64,000 nucleotides of DNA, from assembly GCA_963932465.1 (NCBI GenBank), contig OZ010791.1, positions 319,420,283 through 319,484,282 on the forward strand, given 5' to 3'. Numbering within the stretch: the first letter of the stretch is position 1; each line of letters begins with the position of its first letter. Source of the stretch: Maratus speciosus. Lineage: Eukaryota; Arthropoda; Arachnida; Araneae; Salticidae. Both the position numbers and the translations under genes were made by a program. Shown piece after piece: positions 45,612 to 58,588 of this stretch. The notes under the pieces were generated by a model that was given only the letters and a program-made list of their open reading frames with translations, did no database searches and had not been told where the DNA came from.

Positions 45612-48600
45612 TCTATACTCCTATTATAAAGAGGAAAAAATTGTTTATTTGTAGGAGGTAAGCTCAGGAACTACCGAACCGATTCCAAAAGTTATGGTAT
45701 CTAAATCATGGTGTTATTCCAACTTAGAACATAGGCTATATCTTATGTCGGTGCCACTACCCCAAAGGGGGTGCAGGAGCAAAAAACGTTCTAAAAAGGC
45801 GATTTTTGCATTACTGAAGGGCCTAGAAATATGACATTTGGAATATTAGTTACTTATAAGACATAAATGATGTCTAAGAACAGTTCTTAAATAATTCGAA
45901 ATTTAAAAGGGGTGAAAATGCACAAAAAGCGTTCTAAAAAACGTTCTAAATGGTAGTTTCTACATAATCTCAGGAAATTCCAAACCGATTTAAAAAATAT
46001 TGGTGTCAAAATGATGGTGTTATTCCAACTTAGAACATAGGCTATATTTTATGTCGGTGCCACTACCCCAAAGGGGGTGCAGAAGCAAAAAACGTTCTAA
46101 AAATGCGATTTTTGCGTTACTGAAGGGCCTAGAAATATGAAATTTGGAATATTAGTTACTTATAAGATATAAATGATGTCTAAGAACAGTTCTTAAACAA
46201 TTCGAAATTTAAAAGGGGTGAAAATGTGCGATGAGGGTTCGAAAAAACATCCTAAATGGTGATTTCTACTAAATTTTGGAGAGTATCGAATCGATTTCAA
46301 AAGTAATGTTTGTAAGTTGATGGTGACAGATCTTGCTGTATCATTGCTCTGCTTTGTGTTTGTATCACTATCACCAAGGTGTTGCAGGAGAAAAAAACGC
46401 TGTAAATTGCGGTTTTGCGTTATGAACGGGCCTAGAATCATAAAATTTGGAATCGTAGCTACTTATAAGATATCAATGATCTGTAAGAACATTTACTATA
46501 AAATTTTATTCCTCGAAAGTTTAAAAATGTGAAAATATGCGAAAAACGTAGTAAAAAACATTCTAAATTGCGATTTCTATGCAACCTCAGGAAGTACTTT
46601 ACCGATTTCAAATATAATGGTGTAAAAATGATAGTGACAACGTTTGCTCCAAGATAGGCTATGTTTTATGTCGGTGCCACTATACAAAGGGGGAGTAGAA
46701 GCAAAAAGCGTTCTAAAAATGCGATTTATGTGTTACTGAAGGGCCTAGAAATATGAAATTTGAAGTATCAGCTACTTATTATATATAAATGATTTCTAAG
46801 AACAGTTCTTAAACAATCGAAATTTAATAGGGGTGAAAATGCGCGAAAAGCGTTCTAAAAAACGTTCGAAATGGTGCTTTCTACACAATCTCAGGAAATA
46901 CTAAACCGATTAAAAAAATAATGGCGTCAAAATGATGGTGAAAACCCTTGCTCCAACATAGGCTATGTTTTATGTCGGTGCCACTACCCCAAAGGGGTTC
47001 AGGAGAAAAACGTTCTAAATTGCGGTTTTTGCGTGACGGAAGGGCCTTGAATTGTGAAATTTAGAATGTTAGTTAGTTATAAGATATCAATGATCTCTAA
47101 GGACATTTCCTAAAAAAATCGAAATTTAAAAGGGGTGTCAAAATGCGCAAAAAGCGTTGTAAAAAACGTTCTAAATTGCGATGTCTAGCAATCTCAGGAA
47201 ATACTGAACCGATTTCAAATATAATGGTGTAAAAATGATGGGGACAGATCTTGCTCCAAGATAGGCTATATTTTTTATCTGTTTCTACTACCCCAGAGGA
47301 GATGCAGGAGCAAAATAAGCGAAAAGCGTTCTAAAAACGTTCTAAATGCCGATTTGTCAATAATATCTCAGGAAGAATCAAACTGATTTCAAAGGTAATG
47401 TAAGAAATTGATGCTGACAGCCTCTGCTCTAACATAGACGCTATTTTAAGTCGGTATCACTATCCCCTAGACGTTGCAGGAGCAAAAAAGCGTTTCAAAT
47501 TTCGATTTTTGTGATCGGTAGGGGCTAGCAACTTAAAATTAGGCAAGGTACATATGTATTACATATAAATGATCTTTAAAAACAGTTTCGTAAAAATTGG
47601 AAATTTAAAAAGTGGTGAAAATGCGCGAAAAGTGTTCTAAAAAAGTTCTAAATTGCGATTTCTATTCAATCTCAGGAAATTCCAAAAGTAATGGTTGCAA
47701 ATCAATGGTGACGATCCCTGCTATAACATAGGTTATATTTTATGTTGCTGTCACTGCCATCTGGGGGTTGCAAAAGCAAAACATGTTCTAATTTGCGTTT
47801 TTTGCATAACTGAAGGGTCTAACACTTTGAAGTATGGCATGGTATTTACTTACAAGATGCAACTGCTTTCTAAGGACTGTCGAAAGAAAATTTCAAATTT
47901 AAAAAGATGAAGTGAGCGAAAAGCGTTATAAATTACAATTTTTATGTAATCTTATCAAATACCAAACCGATTAAAAAAATAATGATGACAAATATCTGGT
48001 GATAGAACCTCCTCAAACATAAGCTATATTTTATGTCTGTGCCACTTCCACCAGAGGGTTGCAGTAGCTAAAATCTTTCTAAATTGCGATTTCTGTGATA
48101 CTGAAAAGGCTAGAAACTTTAAATGTGGCATGGTAGTTACTTATAAAATATAAATGCCCTCGAAGGACTGTCGAAAATAAATTCGAATTAAAAAGGGGTG
48201 AAGTGAAGGGTAGGTGCGAAAAGCATTCTAAAAAAGTCCTAAATTACGATTTCTACGCAATTTCAGGGAATATAAACCAAATATAAAAGTAATAGTTGGG
48301 AATCAATGGTAACAGTCTCTGAACCTACACAGACTATATTTTATGCCGATGATTCTACCACCTGAGGGTCACAAGAACAACAAACGCTCTAAAAAAGGCC
48401 TTTAAAAGCTTTCTAAATTACGTTTCTGTGGAATATTAGGAAATAACAAACCAATTTCAAAATTAATGTTGGCAAATTAATGGTGACAGTTCCTATTTCA
48501 ACATAACCCTTTATGATGAGAGATGTGGTAGGACTTGGAATTTGACATGATGGTTAATTTTAAGATGTAAGAAGATGGTTTCTAAAAAATTCAAAATTTC

Positions 48601-48924
48601 AAATGAATACTGAAATGAGCGTATTAATTGAGCATAAAAGTTTCAAAATATTTTCTAAATTATTATTTAGTTAGTTTTATTTCGTTTTATTAATTTAAGT
48701 CTCATTTCTGCCTTATGCAGTGTAACAATGATGTTTAATCAAACTGTGTTTTAAATAATAATTTTTTTAATTATTCCTAAAAGTAATAAGTACCTTTTAA
48801 TAAAATAAAATATTTCCTTATAATAAAATAAAAATTTAGTTAGTACTTTTTAATAAAAGTTAGACATATAAATATCACTTGGATATTTCAAATATTACGC
48901 GAGCAAAGCCGCGGGGTTTGCTAG
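45612..48924 (+). mobile_element. Non-autonomous Helitron with internal tandem array (3.3 kb)
   Basis: The 5' end TCTATACTCCTATTATAAAG follows A 45611. The 3' end reads GCGAGCAAAGCCGCGGGGTT then TGCTAG and host T 48925, with a GC-rich hairpin-prone stretch just inside the CTAG tip. These match Helitron rules (5'-TC, 3'-CTRR, A^T target). No Rep/helicase frame is present, so it would depend on a partner. Most of the body is a tandem array of about 300-bp units. Confidence 0.88.
45655..48520 (+). repeat. About 300-bp tandem array inside the Helitron
   Basis: The segment 'GGTG-x-x-A...CATAGGCTATATTTTATGTC' starts at about 45711, 46016, 46320, 46622, 46933, 47236, 47410, 47701, 47997, 48304 and 48479. 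Units also share CTCAGGAAATNCCAAACCG, GTGCCACTACCCCAAAGGG, AAGGGCCTAGAAATATGAAA and AGCGTTCTAAAAAACGTTCT. Units near the 5' end are closest to each other; those near the 3' end are diverged and two are shortened. Short open frames here are chance. Confidence 0.9.
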
Positions 48925-48925
48925 T

Positions 48926-49938
48926 AATTACATAAATCAGCAGTCTTATAAAGCACGAAAAAAGTGTTGGTAATTTAATTGTTTTGATTTTATTGCCAAC
49001 CTTGGTTAACGCTTATTCTCAAGGATATTTATTTATTTTTCAATGCATATATGCATCATTATTATATTTTTAATAATTTGTACTTTAAAATATTTGCTGC
49101 TAGAAAATGTAACAGTACTTTACGCTACTTTGTTCTTATGAAATATTTGTATTGTGTCATTGAGATGAATTTATTTTATACGAAAATTATAATTATTAGA
49201 TAACTTTAAATACAAATGTCAGAAACAATTTGTTTTATATTTTCATTTTCTCACATTTTTATCAAGCAATAAAATATTTTATTAAAAATGACCACGCTAT
49301 AAAGGGCATATTAATGAGAATAAATGATGAACCAATTTGAAATGAGACTGCCAAGTCTTCATTTTCCTCTAAAAACAAAAGAATCTTTTTAGTAATACCA
49401 ATATAACGACTGTCCGAAAAACAATGGACCTATTTGAAAATGTGTATTTTTTATAAGTAATTTACATTATTTTAATAATTTTTTTTAAGTCAATTTATAT
49501 TTTAAAATAATATTTTTTGAATGAAGATTTACTTTTTACAGAAGTAAAACTCAGCAGACATGGCACTGTTACCGCTTCCGTTTTTTAAAAATACTTTTTC
49601 ATACAATTTTCAATTTTGGGGAACAAAGTTAATTGTTGATATCTATTAGTTAAAAGTGACTTACTATCTACTTACATTTAAAACTTTTTTTTAAATTATA
49701 CATTGACTCATTTGCTTCATTTGCGAATATATGCTTGTATTTCAGTAATTTCTTTTTTTAAGAGCAATTTTCTGCTTTATTTATTTACAGAGGTTTCATG
49801 ATTACATAAAGCAAAATATCATCTTTCTGAATTTCCGGTATGATTTCGGAATTTTTGCATAAAAAATCTAAAATGCAATGTTATTGCCTATATAGCTATG
49901 GATAGATCATATTTATGATCATCAAATAACATTATCAG
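48926..49938. other. AT-rich DNA without recognised genes
   Basis: No coding, RNA or terminal-repeat signal recognised. Confidence 0.5.
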
Positions 49939-49967
49939 TAGGGTAACTCCGGGAAAGTCGCCACATA

Positions 49968-50240
49968 CACTGTAAAAAAAAAAAATAATAATAATAATGC
50001 CAGTTTTCCGGTAGGAATCGGAAAAATAGTTGCCCTTATCGTACCGGAATAATTTCCAACCCAGCTCGGTAAAACACCGTTTTACTGACTATTTCCTTAT
50101 TTTTACGGATTTTATTCCGAGCTGGTTCGGAAATTATTCCGGCACGATAAGGGCAACTATTTTTCCTATTCCTACCGGAAAACTGGAAGTTTTATTTTTA
50201 TTTTTTTTTTTTATTTATTTATTTTTTTTTTAACAGAGTG
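49968..50240. mobile_element. CACTGTAAAA foldback MITE, copy 3, nested in copy A
   Basis: Same family as 28992 and 29556. It starts CACTGTAAAAAAAAAAATAA after TA (49966-49967) and ends ACAGAGTG at 50240. The flanking CCACATA | CGGGATAGAT joins to give the uninterrupted sequence found in copy B, which shows the insertion directly. The second TA of the expected duplication is missing. Confidence 0.9.
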
Positions 50241-50908
50241 CGGGATAGATGCCGCACCCCTTGTATTTCTTGTAATTATCGAAAGATGGTTGTCAGACGC
50301 ACAGTATGGGTGCGCAATGAGATTATCTTAACCAGTGAATCCTATTTCGATATTTACTTGTTGTCCAAACTTTTAAACACGTTATGTTTAAACACTTTTC
50401 ATACACTAATAACTAAATGCATTCATGATTGCGAAGTCAAAACTAAGTGTAGCATTTGTATAGAGTACTATGTGTATGGTTACGCCATTCCCCTTAGCGA
50501 TGACAGGTAACTGTGTTGGTCGACGCCTACACCATGCAAAATGGGATACATGCTGCACTGCTATTCCGGTATACATGCCGGAGTTTCTTTTAAACAGAAT
50601 GATTAAGTGTTGTTAACTTTTCTTTTTCTTTTTGCACAGAATAACCATGTTAGGTACGTTCTCAAGTTTACAAAAACCAACGGAGAAAAGGGGGAAAATA
50701 AAAAGTAAGAAGGGCAAGAAACATGCAATTCAAGATTATAATAATGAAAAATTGGATTACGCGCAACGCAGACGTTGTTTGCAAACTACTCCAAAAGAGA
50801 AGAAGTGTAATTGGCTTCGTTGCACCATGAGTTTAAATGTAGTTACATAAAGACTGTACTTTTTCGGCATTTTTCTGTAGATAGTAGTCGAAAAAACAGT
50901 ACTCATAA

Positions 50909-51100
50909 CCCATTCGGAACCATAGGTGCATATTAGCACCTTTATACAAAATTTGTTTCCTGCACCAGTAAAAAAGAAAAGTATTATTTGCTTTGTTTAA
51001 TTAGATCATTTTCATGATTATTTAAGTAAAGATAACTTCTTTTAAAAAAAGTGGTACCAACCGAATAAAATTTGTGTAAAAGCCACCGGTCCCGGAAATG
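50909..51100. mobile_element. piggyBac-like MITE shared by copies A and B (copy A)
   Basis: CCCATTCGGAACCATAGGTG at the left and, on the other strand, TTTCCGGGACCGGTGGCTTT at the right. The TTAA duplications have decayed to ATAA (50905-50908 and 51101-51104). Equivalent to 54133-54352 in copy B. Confidence 0.68.
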
Positions 51101-52576
51101 ATAACAAATAAATTATGTAAACACAATTTTACTTTTTTAGTTTTCCCTTTCTAATACATTGATATTACGTTGTTGCTGAAATAACAATTAAATTTTAATG
51201 TAAAAAAAATAAGACGATAATTTTAATAGTGAAAGTAGCAACAATTATTAATTTGAATCTACTAATACGTTTCATTGTACTCATTTAGTTTCATTTTGTT
51301 ATTACATCGTTAATTATATATGAATATATTATATATGATATGAATATTTTTTTTAAATATTTTTATTTATAATTTCATTCTTTTCTTATTACAAGTGCGG
51401 CATAACTACTGCACGAGTGCTGCGTTTCAGCCTGAATGTACGGGTGACGCGCCGCAGTGTAATGTTTTAGAAAAAAATTGTGAAAAAATATTAATAATTT
51501 GTTTTGAATTTTTTTGTCGCTGTACACGCGTTGTATATTTAACATTAAATAGCACAACATGATTTTTTTTATTTTATGTCCACCATGGGACTGTATACAC
51601 AAATTAAAGAAATGTGCGGCATAAATCCCGGAATTACCCTATCATACGAATTATAATACGGTAATTACGATTAAATGTGATCATGATCAGCAACTCCAAT
51701 ATAAAAGTAAAATGTTATCCTCATAATCATTTGAATGTTATTTAACGTATTTTTTTACAAAAAATATGTAATTTTGTGAATTAGTGGTGTTTATTAATTA
51801 ATTTGCATATTAATTAATGTTAGATTAATAAACATAACAGAAAACAAATATAATTTACGTATATATTTTTTCCGAAAAGATATATCTTGTATATCGTGAA
51901 TCTAATGCAGTACTAATTAATATAATAAAATAAATTGTTCTGCGAAACATAATAGTATATCTTTAATTTAAAACTAATCGGATAAATAACATTACTTAAA
52001 CTCATTTTAACAAGTACAGAAATTACAATAAGATACAAATTTGGTCAGCCTTCGGAATTATTATCCGGCAGTATTGATTTCGAACACTTTTCAAAGAAAA
52101 ATGAAATTTTAACGATTTAGTCACCTGATACTTTCTCACTTGAAGAAAACTAGGTCAAGGATGAGGTTTGTATACACAAATCATTTTATTTATTTTTTTA
52201 GTTGAAATTTAATTTTAGTAAAATATTAAAAGAAGGTTAATTGATAAACAAGCCCCTTTACTTTTAAATGTATTAATCTGGAAGACAGAGCCTTGCTTAG
52301 TAAATTTTCGTATATTTATTTTGTATTTAAGTGAAGATTCAATTTTATTTCTTATTTTTTATGTAAATATATAATTTATGTGATCGAAAAGTTATAACAG
52401 CACGTTATTGATCATTTGTTTCTTCAGAGTTTGCATATATTTTATTCTACTATATCCATGTTCTTCATGCATTCGAAATAACAATTCTAATTTTTTTTTT
52501 TTTATGTATACTCCTGATTTTTTTTTTATACTTCTGCTGTGGTAAATAAAAACTAGTCGGATGGGGCAATCGCAAA

Positions 52577-53381
52577 ACTTTCTTCTATCGCTTACATGTT
52601 AATACTTCCTGAAAAACGCATCATAGCAGCGCCACCGGTTAGCTGATTTACACCAAAATCTAAACAGCAACAACTTATGTCAAATTCTAACTGAAAATAA
52701 AGGTTGATGAAAATAGTTTTTGGATGTGTTCCATCCATTAGTTTTACGTTAAAGCTATTGCGGAGACCGTAAAAAAATCTGCATAGCAGCGCCACCTTTT
52801 GGGCGATTTACACAAAAAACTAATCATGACCGATTTATATCGGGAAACAACCGAATCTTAAATTGGATCAAAATTCATGTATTAGTTCTTGAGATTCAGG
52901 TATTGCTGAAATCGTGAAAAATGCAGCATAGCAGAGCCATCTGTTGGATGATTTACAAAGAAAGTAATCAGAACCAAGTTATATCAAGGACTAATTGAAT
53001 ATGAAGTTTGATGAAAATCCGTGTATTAGTTCTTAAGGTATAGTTATTTCGAAAATTGCAAAAATGCTGCATAGCAGCTCCACCTGTTGGGCGATTTACA
53101 CTAAAAAATAATCAGCGCCAATTTATATCAGGAACTAACTGAATCTAAAGTTTTATTAAATTCCGTGCATTAGTTCTCGAGATAAAGCACCCACAAAATA
53201 TGTGTCACATACGGACAGCAGACGAACAGACAAACAGTCAGTCAGACAGACTCAGAGCAGACATTTTGTAAAAACTTGTTTTTTGGACGTCTGATCCCTA
53301 AAACGTGTAAATCCATCTAGAACCGGAATTCGAAAATTTTCACGAATCCAATTCTTTCTTCTTGTAAAGATAGAAGAAAGT
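52577..53381. mobile_element. TIR element with internal 145-bp minisatellite
   Basis: ACTTTCTTCTATCGCTTAC at 52577 and its near-complement GTAAAGATAGAAGAAAGT at 53364 form terminal inverted repeats. Inside, GCATAGCAGCGCCACCTGTT with GGGCGATTTACAC recurs at about 52620, 52781, 52924 and 53068 (steps 164, 146, 145). Each repeat is followed by CGA/CAA-TTTATATC, GGAACTAACTGAATC and TATTAGTTCTTGAGAT. After the array comes a CAGACAGAC-rich segment (53216-53260). No ORF. Resembles minisatellite-bearing MITEs known in arthropods. Confidence 0.83.
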
Positions 53382-53589
53382 AAAAACTGGGTTATTATTA
53401 GGGCATTTAACACTTCTTACACACAACATTATACGAACGAGTAAGGAAGATTTCCGGTTGGTAGAAATACTTTTATGCTGTTTTGTCTTTTAACCTTGGA
53501 AAAAGCAAGGTAGAGCATCCAATGGTTAAAAACATGTACTTGCAGGTCTGCCAGAACAAACTCGATAGGTTTTACCTGATCTTCGTATA

Positions 53590-54660
53590 GGGTAATTCCG
53601 GGATTTATGCCGCACTTTTTTTTTTTTTAATTTGCGTATAAAGTTCCATGTTGGACATAAAGTAAAAAAAAAATCATGCTGTGCTATTTAATGTTAAATA
53701 TACAACGCGTGTACTGCAACAAAAAAATTCAAAACAAATTATTAATATTTTTTAACATTTTTTTTCTAAAACATTACACTGCGGCACGTCACCCGTACAT
53801 TCAGGCTTGACGCCGCACTTGTGCGGTAGTTATGCCGCGCTTGTAATAAGAACAGAATGCAGTTATAAATAAAACCATTAAAAAATATTCATATCTACAT
53901 TATAATTATGGATATAATAACAAAATGAAACTAAATGAGGACAATGAAACGTATTAGTAGATTCAAATCAATAATTGTTGCTACTTTTACTATTAAAATT
54001 ATCGACTTTTTTTTTTTGTTTTGTTTTTTTACATTAAATTTTAATTGTTATTTCAGCAACAACGTAACATCAATGTATTAGAAAGGGAAAAGAAAAAAAT
54101 TAAATTGTGTTTACATAATTTATTTATTAACCCTTTCGGGACCGGTGGCTTTTACTCAAATTTTATTTAGTTGGTACCACTTTTTTAAAAGAACTTGGTT
54201 TTAAAAGAACTTTTTTAAAATAACCTTTACTTAATCATCAAAATGCTCTAATTAAACAAAGAAAATATTACTTTTCTCTTTTACTGGTGCCAGAAACAAA
54301 TTTTGTAAGCTCTTTATGCAGGTGCGTATATGCACCTATGGTCCCGAATGGGTTAAGAGATCGACGTCAATCCACAGAAAATGGGTCGAAAAAGAACACT
54401 CTTTATGTAACTACATTTAAACTCATGATGCAACGAAGCCAATTACACTTCCTCTTTTTTGGAGTAGTTTGCAAAGAACGTCTGCGTTACACGTAATCCA
54501 ATTTTTCATTATTATCTTCTTGACTTGCATCTTTCTTGCCCTTCTTGCTTTTTATTTTCCCCTTTATCTCCTATGGTTTTAGTAAACTTGATAACATGCA
54601 TAACATAGTTAGTCTGGGCAAAAAGAAAAGGAAAAGTTAATAACACTTAATCATGCCGTA

Positions 54661-54700
<40 letters not shown>

Positions 54701-55110
54701 GCGGCATGTATACCGGAACAGCAGTGCGGCATGTATCCCATTTTGCATGGTGCTAACGTCGGCTATCACAGTTACCTGCTATCGCTAAGGAGAATGGCGT
54801 AATCATACACACAGTACTCTATACAAACGCTACACTTAGTTTTGACTTCGCAATCATGAATGCATTTAGTAATTAGTGTATGAAAAGTATTTAAACATAA
54901 CGTGTTTTAAAGTTTGGACAGTGAAATCATGTCAAATTAAGGATTATACTTCTAAAGGTAAACATCGAAATGGGATTCACGCTATACACTGGTTAAAATA
55001 ACCTCATTGCGCATCTATACTGTGCGTTTGACGACCATCTATCGATAATTACAAGAAATAGAAGGGTTGCGGAATCTATCCCGTATGTGGCGACTCTCCC
55101 GAAGTTACCC
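53590..55110 (-). mobile_element. TA-flanked TIR element, family G, copy B (inverted)
   Basis: Starts GGGTAATTCCGGGATTTATG and ends with the complement of GGGTAACTTCGGGAGAGTCG; TA at 53588-53589 and 55111-55112. Full-length inverted relative of 49941-51639 that lacks the CACTGTAAAA insertion. It has a 37-base A run (54662-54698) where copy A reads differently. The lysine-rich frame of copy A is interrupted here. Confidence 0.88.
54133..54352. mobile_element. piggyBac-like MITE shared by copies A and B (copy B)
   Basis: TTAA intact at 54129-54132 and 54353-54356. Ends are CCCTTTCGGGACCGGTGGCT and, on the other strand, CCCATTCGGGACCATAGGTG. Being at the same place in A and B, it inserted before this family G lineage spread. 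Confidence 0.8.
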
Positions 55111-55112
55111 TA

Positions 55113-58100
55113 TAATATTAAAAACACCATCCTTACATGGACAGCCTTTCATGTTTACGCATGCTATATATAAGTTGATCTCTGCTTGAATCGAAAATAA
55201 TTAGGGGTATATGTACTAACTAGTTGAAGAGTCTCTTGTGATAATTTTGCTTTGATAAGGTGGAAATTTTTGTTCCACATTTATCTTTGTTCCATTGCAG
55301 AGTATGTTTTTTTTTGGTATATCTAAAATTAAGCAACAGGAGGATTATTGCTTTATTTTTTATCTATACTCATGAACTGCAAATCAAAATGTTGGGTTGA
55401 GAAATTATGTTGCAATCTTAGACAGACTTACCGTTTATCGAAATCCTAGCTCTGAAATTTATACTTTCCAGAAACTTCTCAATGATATCAGCGTTTATTT
55501 CGTAGACATATTTGTATAAGCGCTTCAGAGTACCTCACACAATGATTTCTTCATAATTTATTTTGTCTAGGCAGTTTCTAAATACTTCATAGATTATGTC
55601 GCAATTTGAATAGCTATGTATCTAATAGAAAATGTATGGCACTAGGATCCATAAAAGAAAAAATCACTGACAGGGAAATGTCTGAATTCGATGCTACGTC
55701 ACGATCAAGTTGTTAGCTGTGAAGAAAACCCTGTGTATATTGTGTAAGTATGCTTTGTATACATTTTATTGACCCCGGATTGAAGAAACGTTTAGCGTAC
55801 CTCGTTCTAATCCGAAGCGAACCTTCGACCTGTAACGTGAGAGCTGCCATTTCTAACCACGACTCTACCATGGATCAAGTAAATCTACCAGTATTTCGAT
55901 TTCACCCATCGCAGTCACTGGTAGCACACCATTTTGCAAATTTAAAAGATATTTCGAAAATTATTTTTATCTTTACCAACGTGTATGTTATCTGTGAATG
56001 AAATTGATCTGAAACGAAGCGAGAGTTTATTACGCTCTTTTATTTAACTCAACCTGGTTTTTGTATGTAAAAACGTAATTTTGCAATGTATTTTTAACCG
56101 ATTTTCTGTTATACTAGGATTATAAAAATTATGAAGAAATGTGTGTTTTCGTTTGACAATATAATATTTACATAATTTTCGAACTTCATTGCAAATTAAT
56201 ACATTAATTTTAAGGCAGTTTAATTAGTCCGCCGATGGTGATACATCTTCAGATATTCTCTGCAACTTTTACAATTGTTTGGGAGTTGAAAAGACAATGA
56301 ATTTAATTATACGCTAATAAATGCTCGAAAATTTCAAATCGCTTTGTAAATGCAAAAGGAAAATTGTTTTTTTATGATTCATAAAGATGAAAATTTAGAA
56401 AAGTTTCTTGCGCAAAGTGTTATTCAAAGAGAGATATTAATTTCCAAAAATAATATACCTGTTTTTAATGAGTTTATAATGATTATTAATGAATTAGAAA
56501 ATGTATCAAAGCTATTAGAGTTAAGGCGGAATCTGAGCGTTATTTCAAGGAATTTGGTGAAGATAGAAATATAGACAACCCTCCCCCCTAAAAAAATACA
56601 CATCGAAGTAAATTGGACAAGGAACTACAATTTTTTCTTATTTTAAAGACGCAAATTATGACTTCTTTTAATTTATATAGGTATGCGAAAAATATATTTG
56701 TCAAATAATGGGCTTATTTAAAATGCTATTAAAAATGTGCGACGAAATGTTACATTCATGTCCTTATTCTTAAAGTTGTGAATGTTTTTAAACATATTGA
56801 CCCGGAACGACGATAGTTAAAAGTACTGATTCAGTTTATTAGTGCTATTAATACTTGTATTACAAATTTTACATTATTATTTTACATATCGTCTATTCGT
56901 TTTTTACAACATATAGACAATATGTTTTGAGAAGATATCTTTTAACACATTTTGGGATTCATTTATGCTTTGCATAAATTGTTAATTATGACGAAATCAG
57001 TGACAACAAAAGTAACTACATTTTAATGCTAACACAATGCTTTAAATAAAAATATATAAATTTGAAAATCCTAGAAAGAGCGCATTGCTAGGGAAGGTCT
57101 TTGGAAACCAAGGCTTCAAAACTGTATTTGATATGAGAAGTTTTTATATGTGTGTCGATATTAAACAATACACCACGTAAAACAAAATTTATTTGCAGGA
57201 CTTTCTTTGCATATCCTTCATACTTTTCTTCACCATCGAATGGGTGGACGACATGCATAATACTTTTTTTTTTTTTTTAAATAAAAATATAATATTATCG
57301 TTGCGTTTAAATGAGTGATCATAAATAATTAACTTATACATAAGCATTCAAATCATGTTATAGGACCGAATAAAAACTGATGACACCTTAACATTGTCTA
57401 AATTATCAAGAAAAATCAGATACGTTTTACGTCATATGTTTAAGAAAAAGCAAAAGGATAAAAAAACGGTTTAATAATTGTAACATTAAACACAAACACA
57501 ATATCTAATTTTTAAATAAATAGAAGGAAATAAAAACCTCACAAAGCCTCACAATATTTGTAACTTACAATATGTGAATGAATAAACTCTTTTATTTGAT
57601 TAGGTAATAAGATATAAATAATTTAATCGATACGTTTAATTTAATTATTTTTTTCGAATTCATATAAAAAAATCATAATGTAATAATTTTTAAACATTGC
57701 TTTGACAGTTTTACCTTTGTCAGTTCTCACTTAATATTAAATATATAATTGTGTTCAGTAAAATCTTCAATGTAATACATTTCATAAATAATTTATTCAT
57801 ATTTTTTCAAATGAAGAAAGTACTTACTAAAGTGAAAGTGCGTTAAAAAATATTGTACAGAACGTTTCTTACTCATATTATCTAAAAGAAGGAAACTCGA
57901 AAAAAAATCGACATTTAGGGAAAAAAAATGAAACGCATGTTTCTTCGAGAACACAAACCTAAAATCGCTGAGTCTGAAATTGAAAACATCTGGTCAAAGC
58001 TATTTAGAGCAAGACAAATGGAATTTTGTGCACGTACTTTGTCACATTATTTCTTTTTTGCCTTTAGAATCAATAGTTTTATATCTGTTCGATTCCTGTG

Positions 58101-58586
58101 TTCAGTACAACAGTACAAACAGAGAACGAATGGAAATATATTGACATGTTTTTAAGATTTAAATATTTAGGAAATGAATTTAAAATACGTTTTTTAATGT
58201 TTATTCATTCGTTTTACAGACATAAATTAGATTATAGATCACAGAATATATGAAACTGATTTTATAGGTGGCTAACAATTTCAAATTCACCTATATGTAA
58301 CTGAAGTTACTAGTCTCATAAAATATAAATTTAATTATGAATAATTTAGATATACACTCCAACAATTTTAATGGTTTTATATATGGTTACGATATAAAAA
58401 GGTTCATTTTTCCTTGCAATGTCTCTAACATTAATATGCAAATTAATTACATTTTTGTATATTCTGTATTCAATGATTTTTGTAAAGTAAGATAAAAAGC
58501 AACATATCTATGCTGGTGGTGCGTTTATTAGTTTAGTTTCATAGGAAAAATAGTAAGATATATAGCTTATAAAAATCGACTATATA
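55113..58586. other. AT-rich DNA without recognised genes
   Basis: Three open frames (55750-56001, 56350-56574, 57928-58155; 74-83 codons) were read; none has a recognisable motif, conserved cysteine pattern, signal peptide or splice context that would support a gene. T run at 57267-57278. Confidence 0.45.
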
Positions 58587-58588
58587 TA

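Larger units (their letters stand above)
49941..51639 (+). mobile_element. TA-flanked TIR element, family G, copy A
   Basis: Starts GGGTAACTCCGGGAAAGTCG and ends with the complement of GGGTAATTCCGGGATTTATG; TA at 49939-49940 and 51640-51641. Subterminal words with GCCGCA recur (50250, 51397, 51617). The whole length matches 53590-55110 in reverse orientation. Two MITEs lie inside (49968-50240 and 50909-51100). A lysine-rich frame (50641-50850, KKGKKHAIQDYNNEKLDYA) is preceded by a polypyrimidine-CAG splice-acceptor-like stretch, but no transposase domain is recognisable. TA sites suggest the Tc1/mariner/pogo superfamily. Confidence 0.88.

Noticed and set aside
45600..48930. CRISPR-like regularly spaced repeats
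   Set aside because: Units are about 300 bp, contiguous and diverged, in a eukaryotic Helitron; there are no short identical repeats with unique spacers.
50030..50510. Two consecutive open frames on the + strand
   Set aside because: One crosses the CACTGTAAAA MITE; the other lies in non-coding subterminal sequence of family G and is not open in copy B.
55750..58155. Three 74-83-codon frames that could be small host exons
   Set aside because: No motif, no splice context I trust, and AT-biased composition like the surroundings; not enough to call genes.
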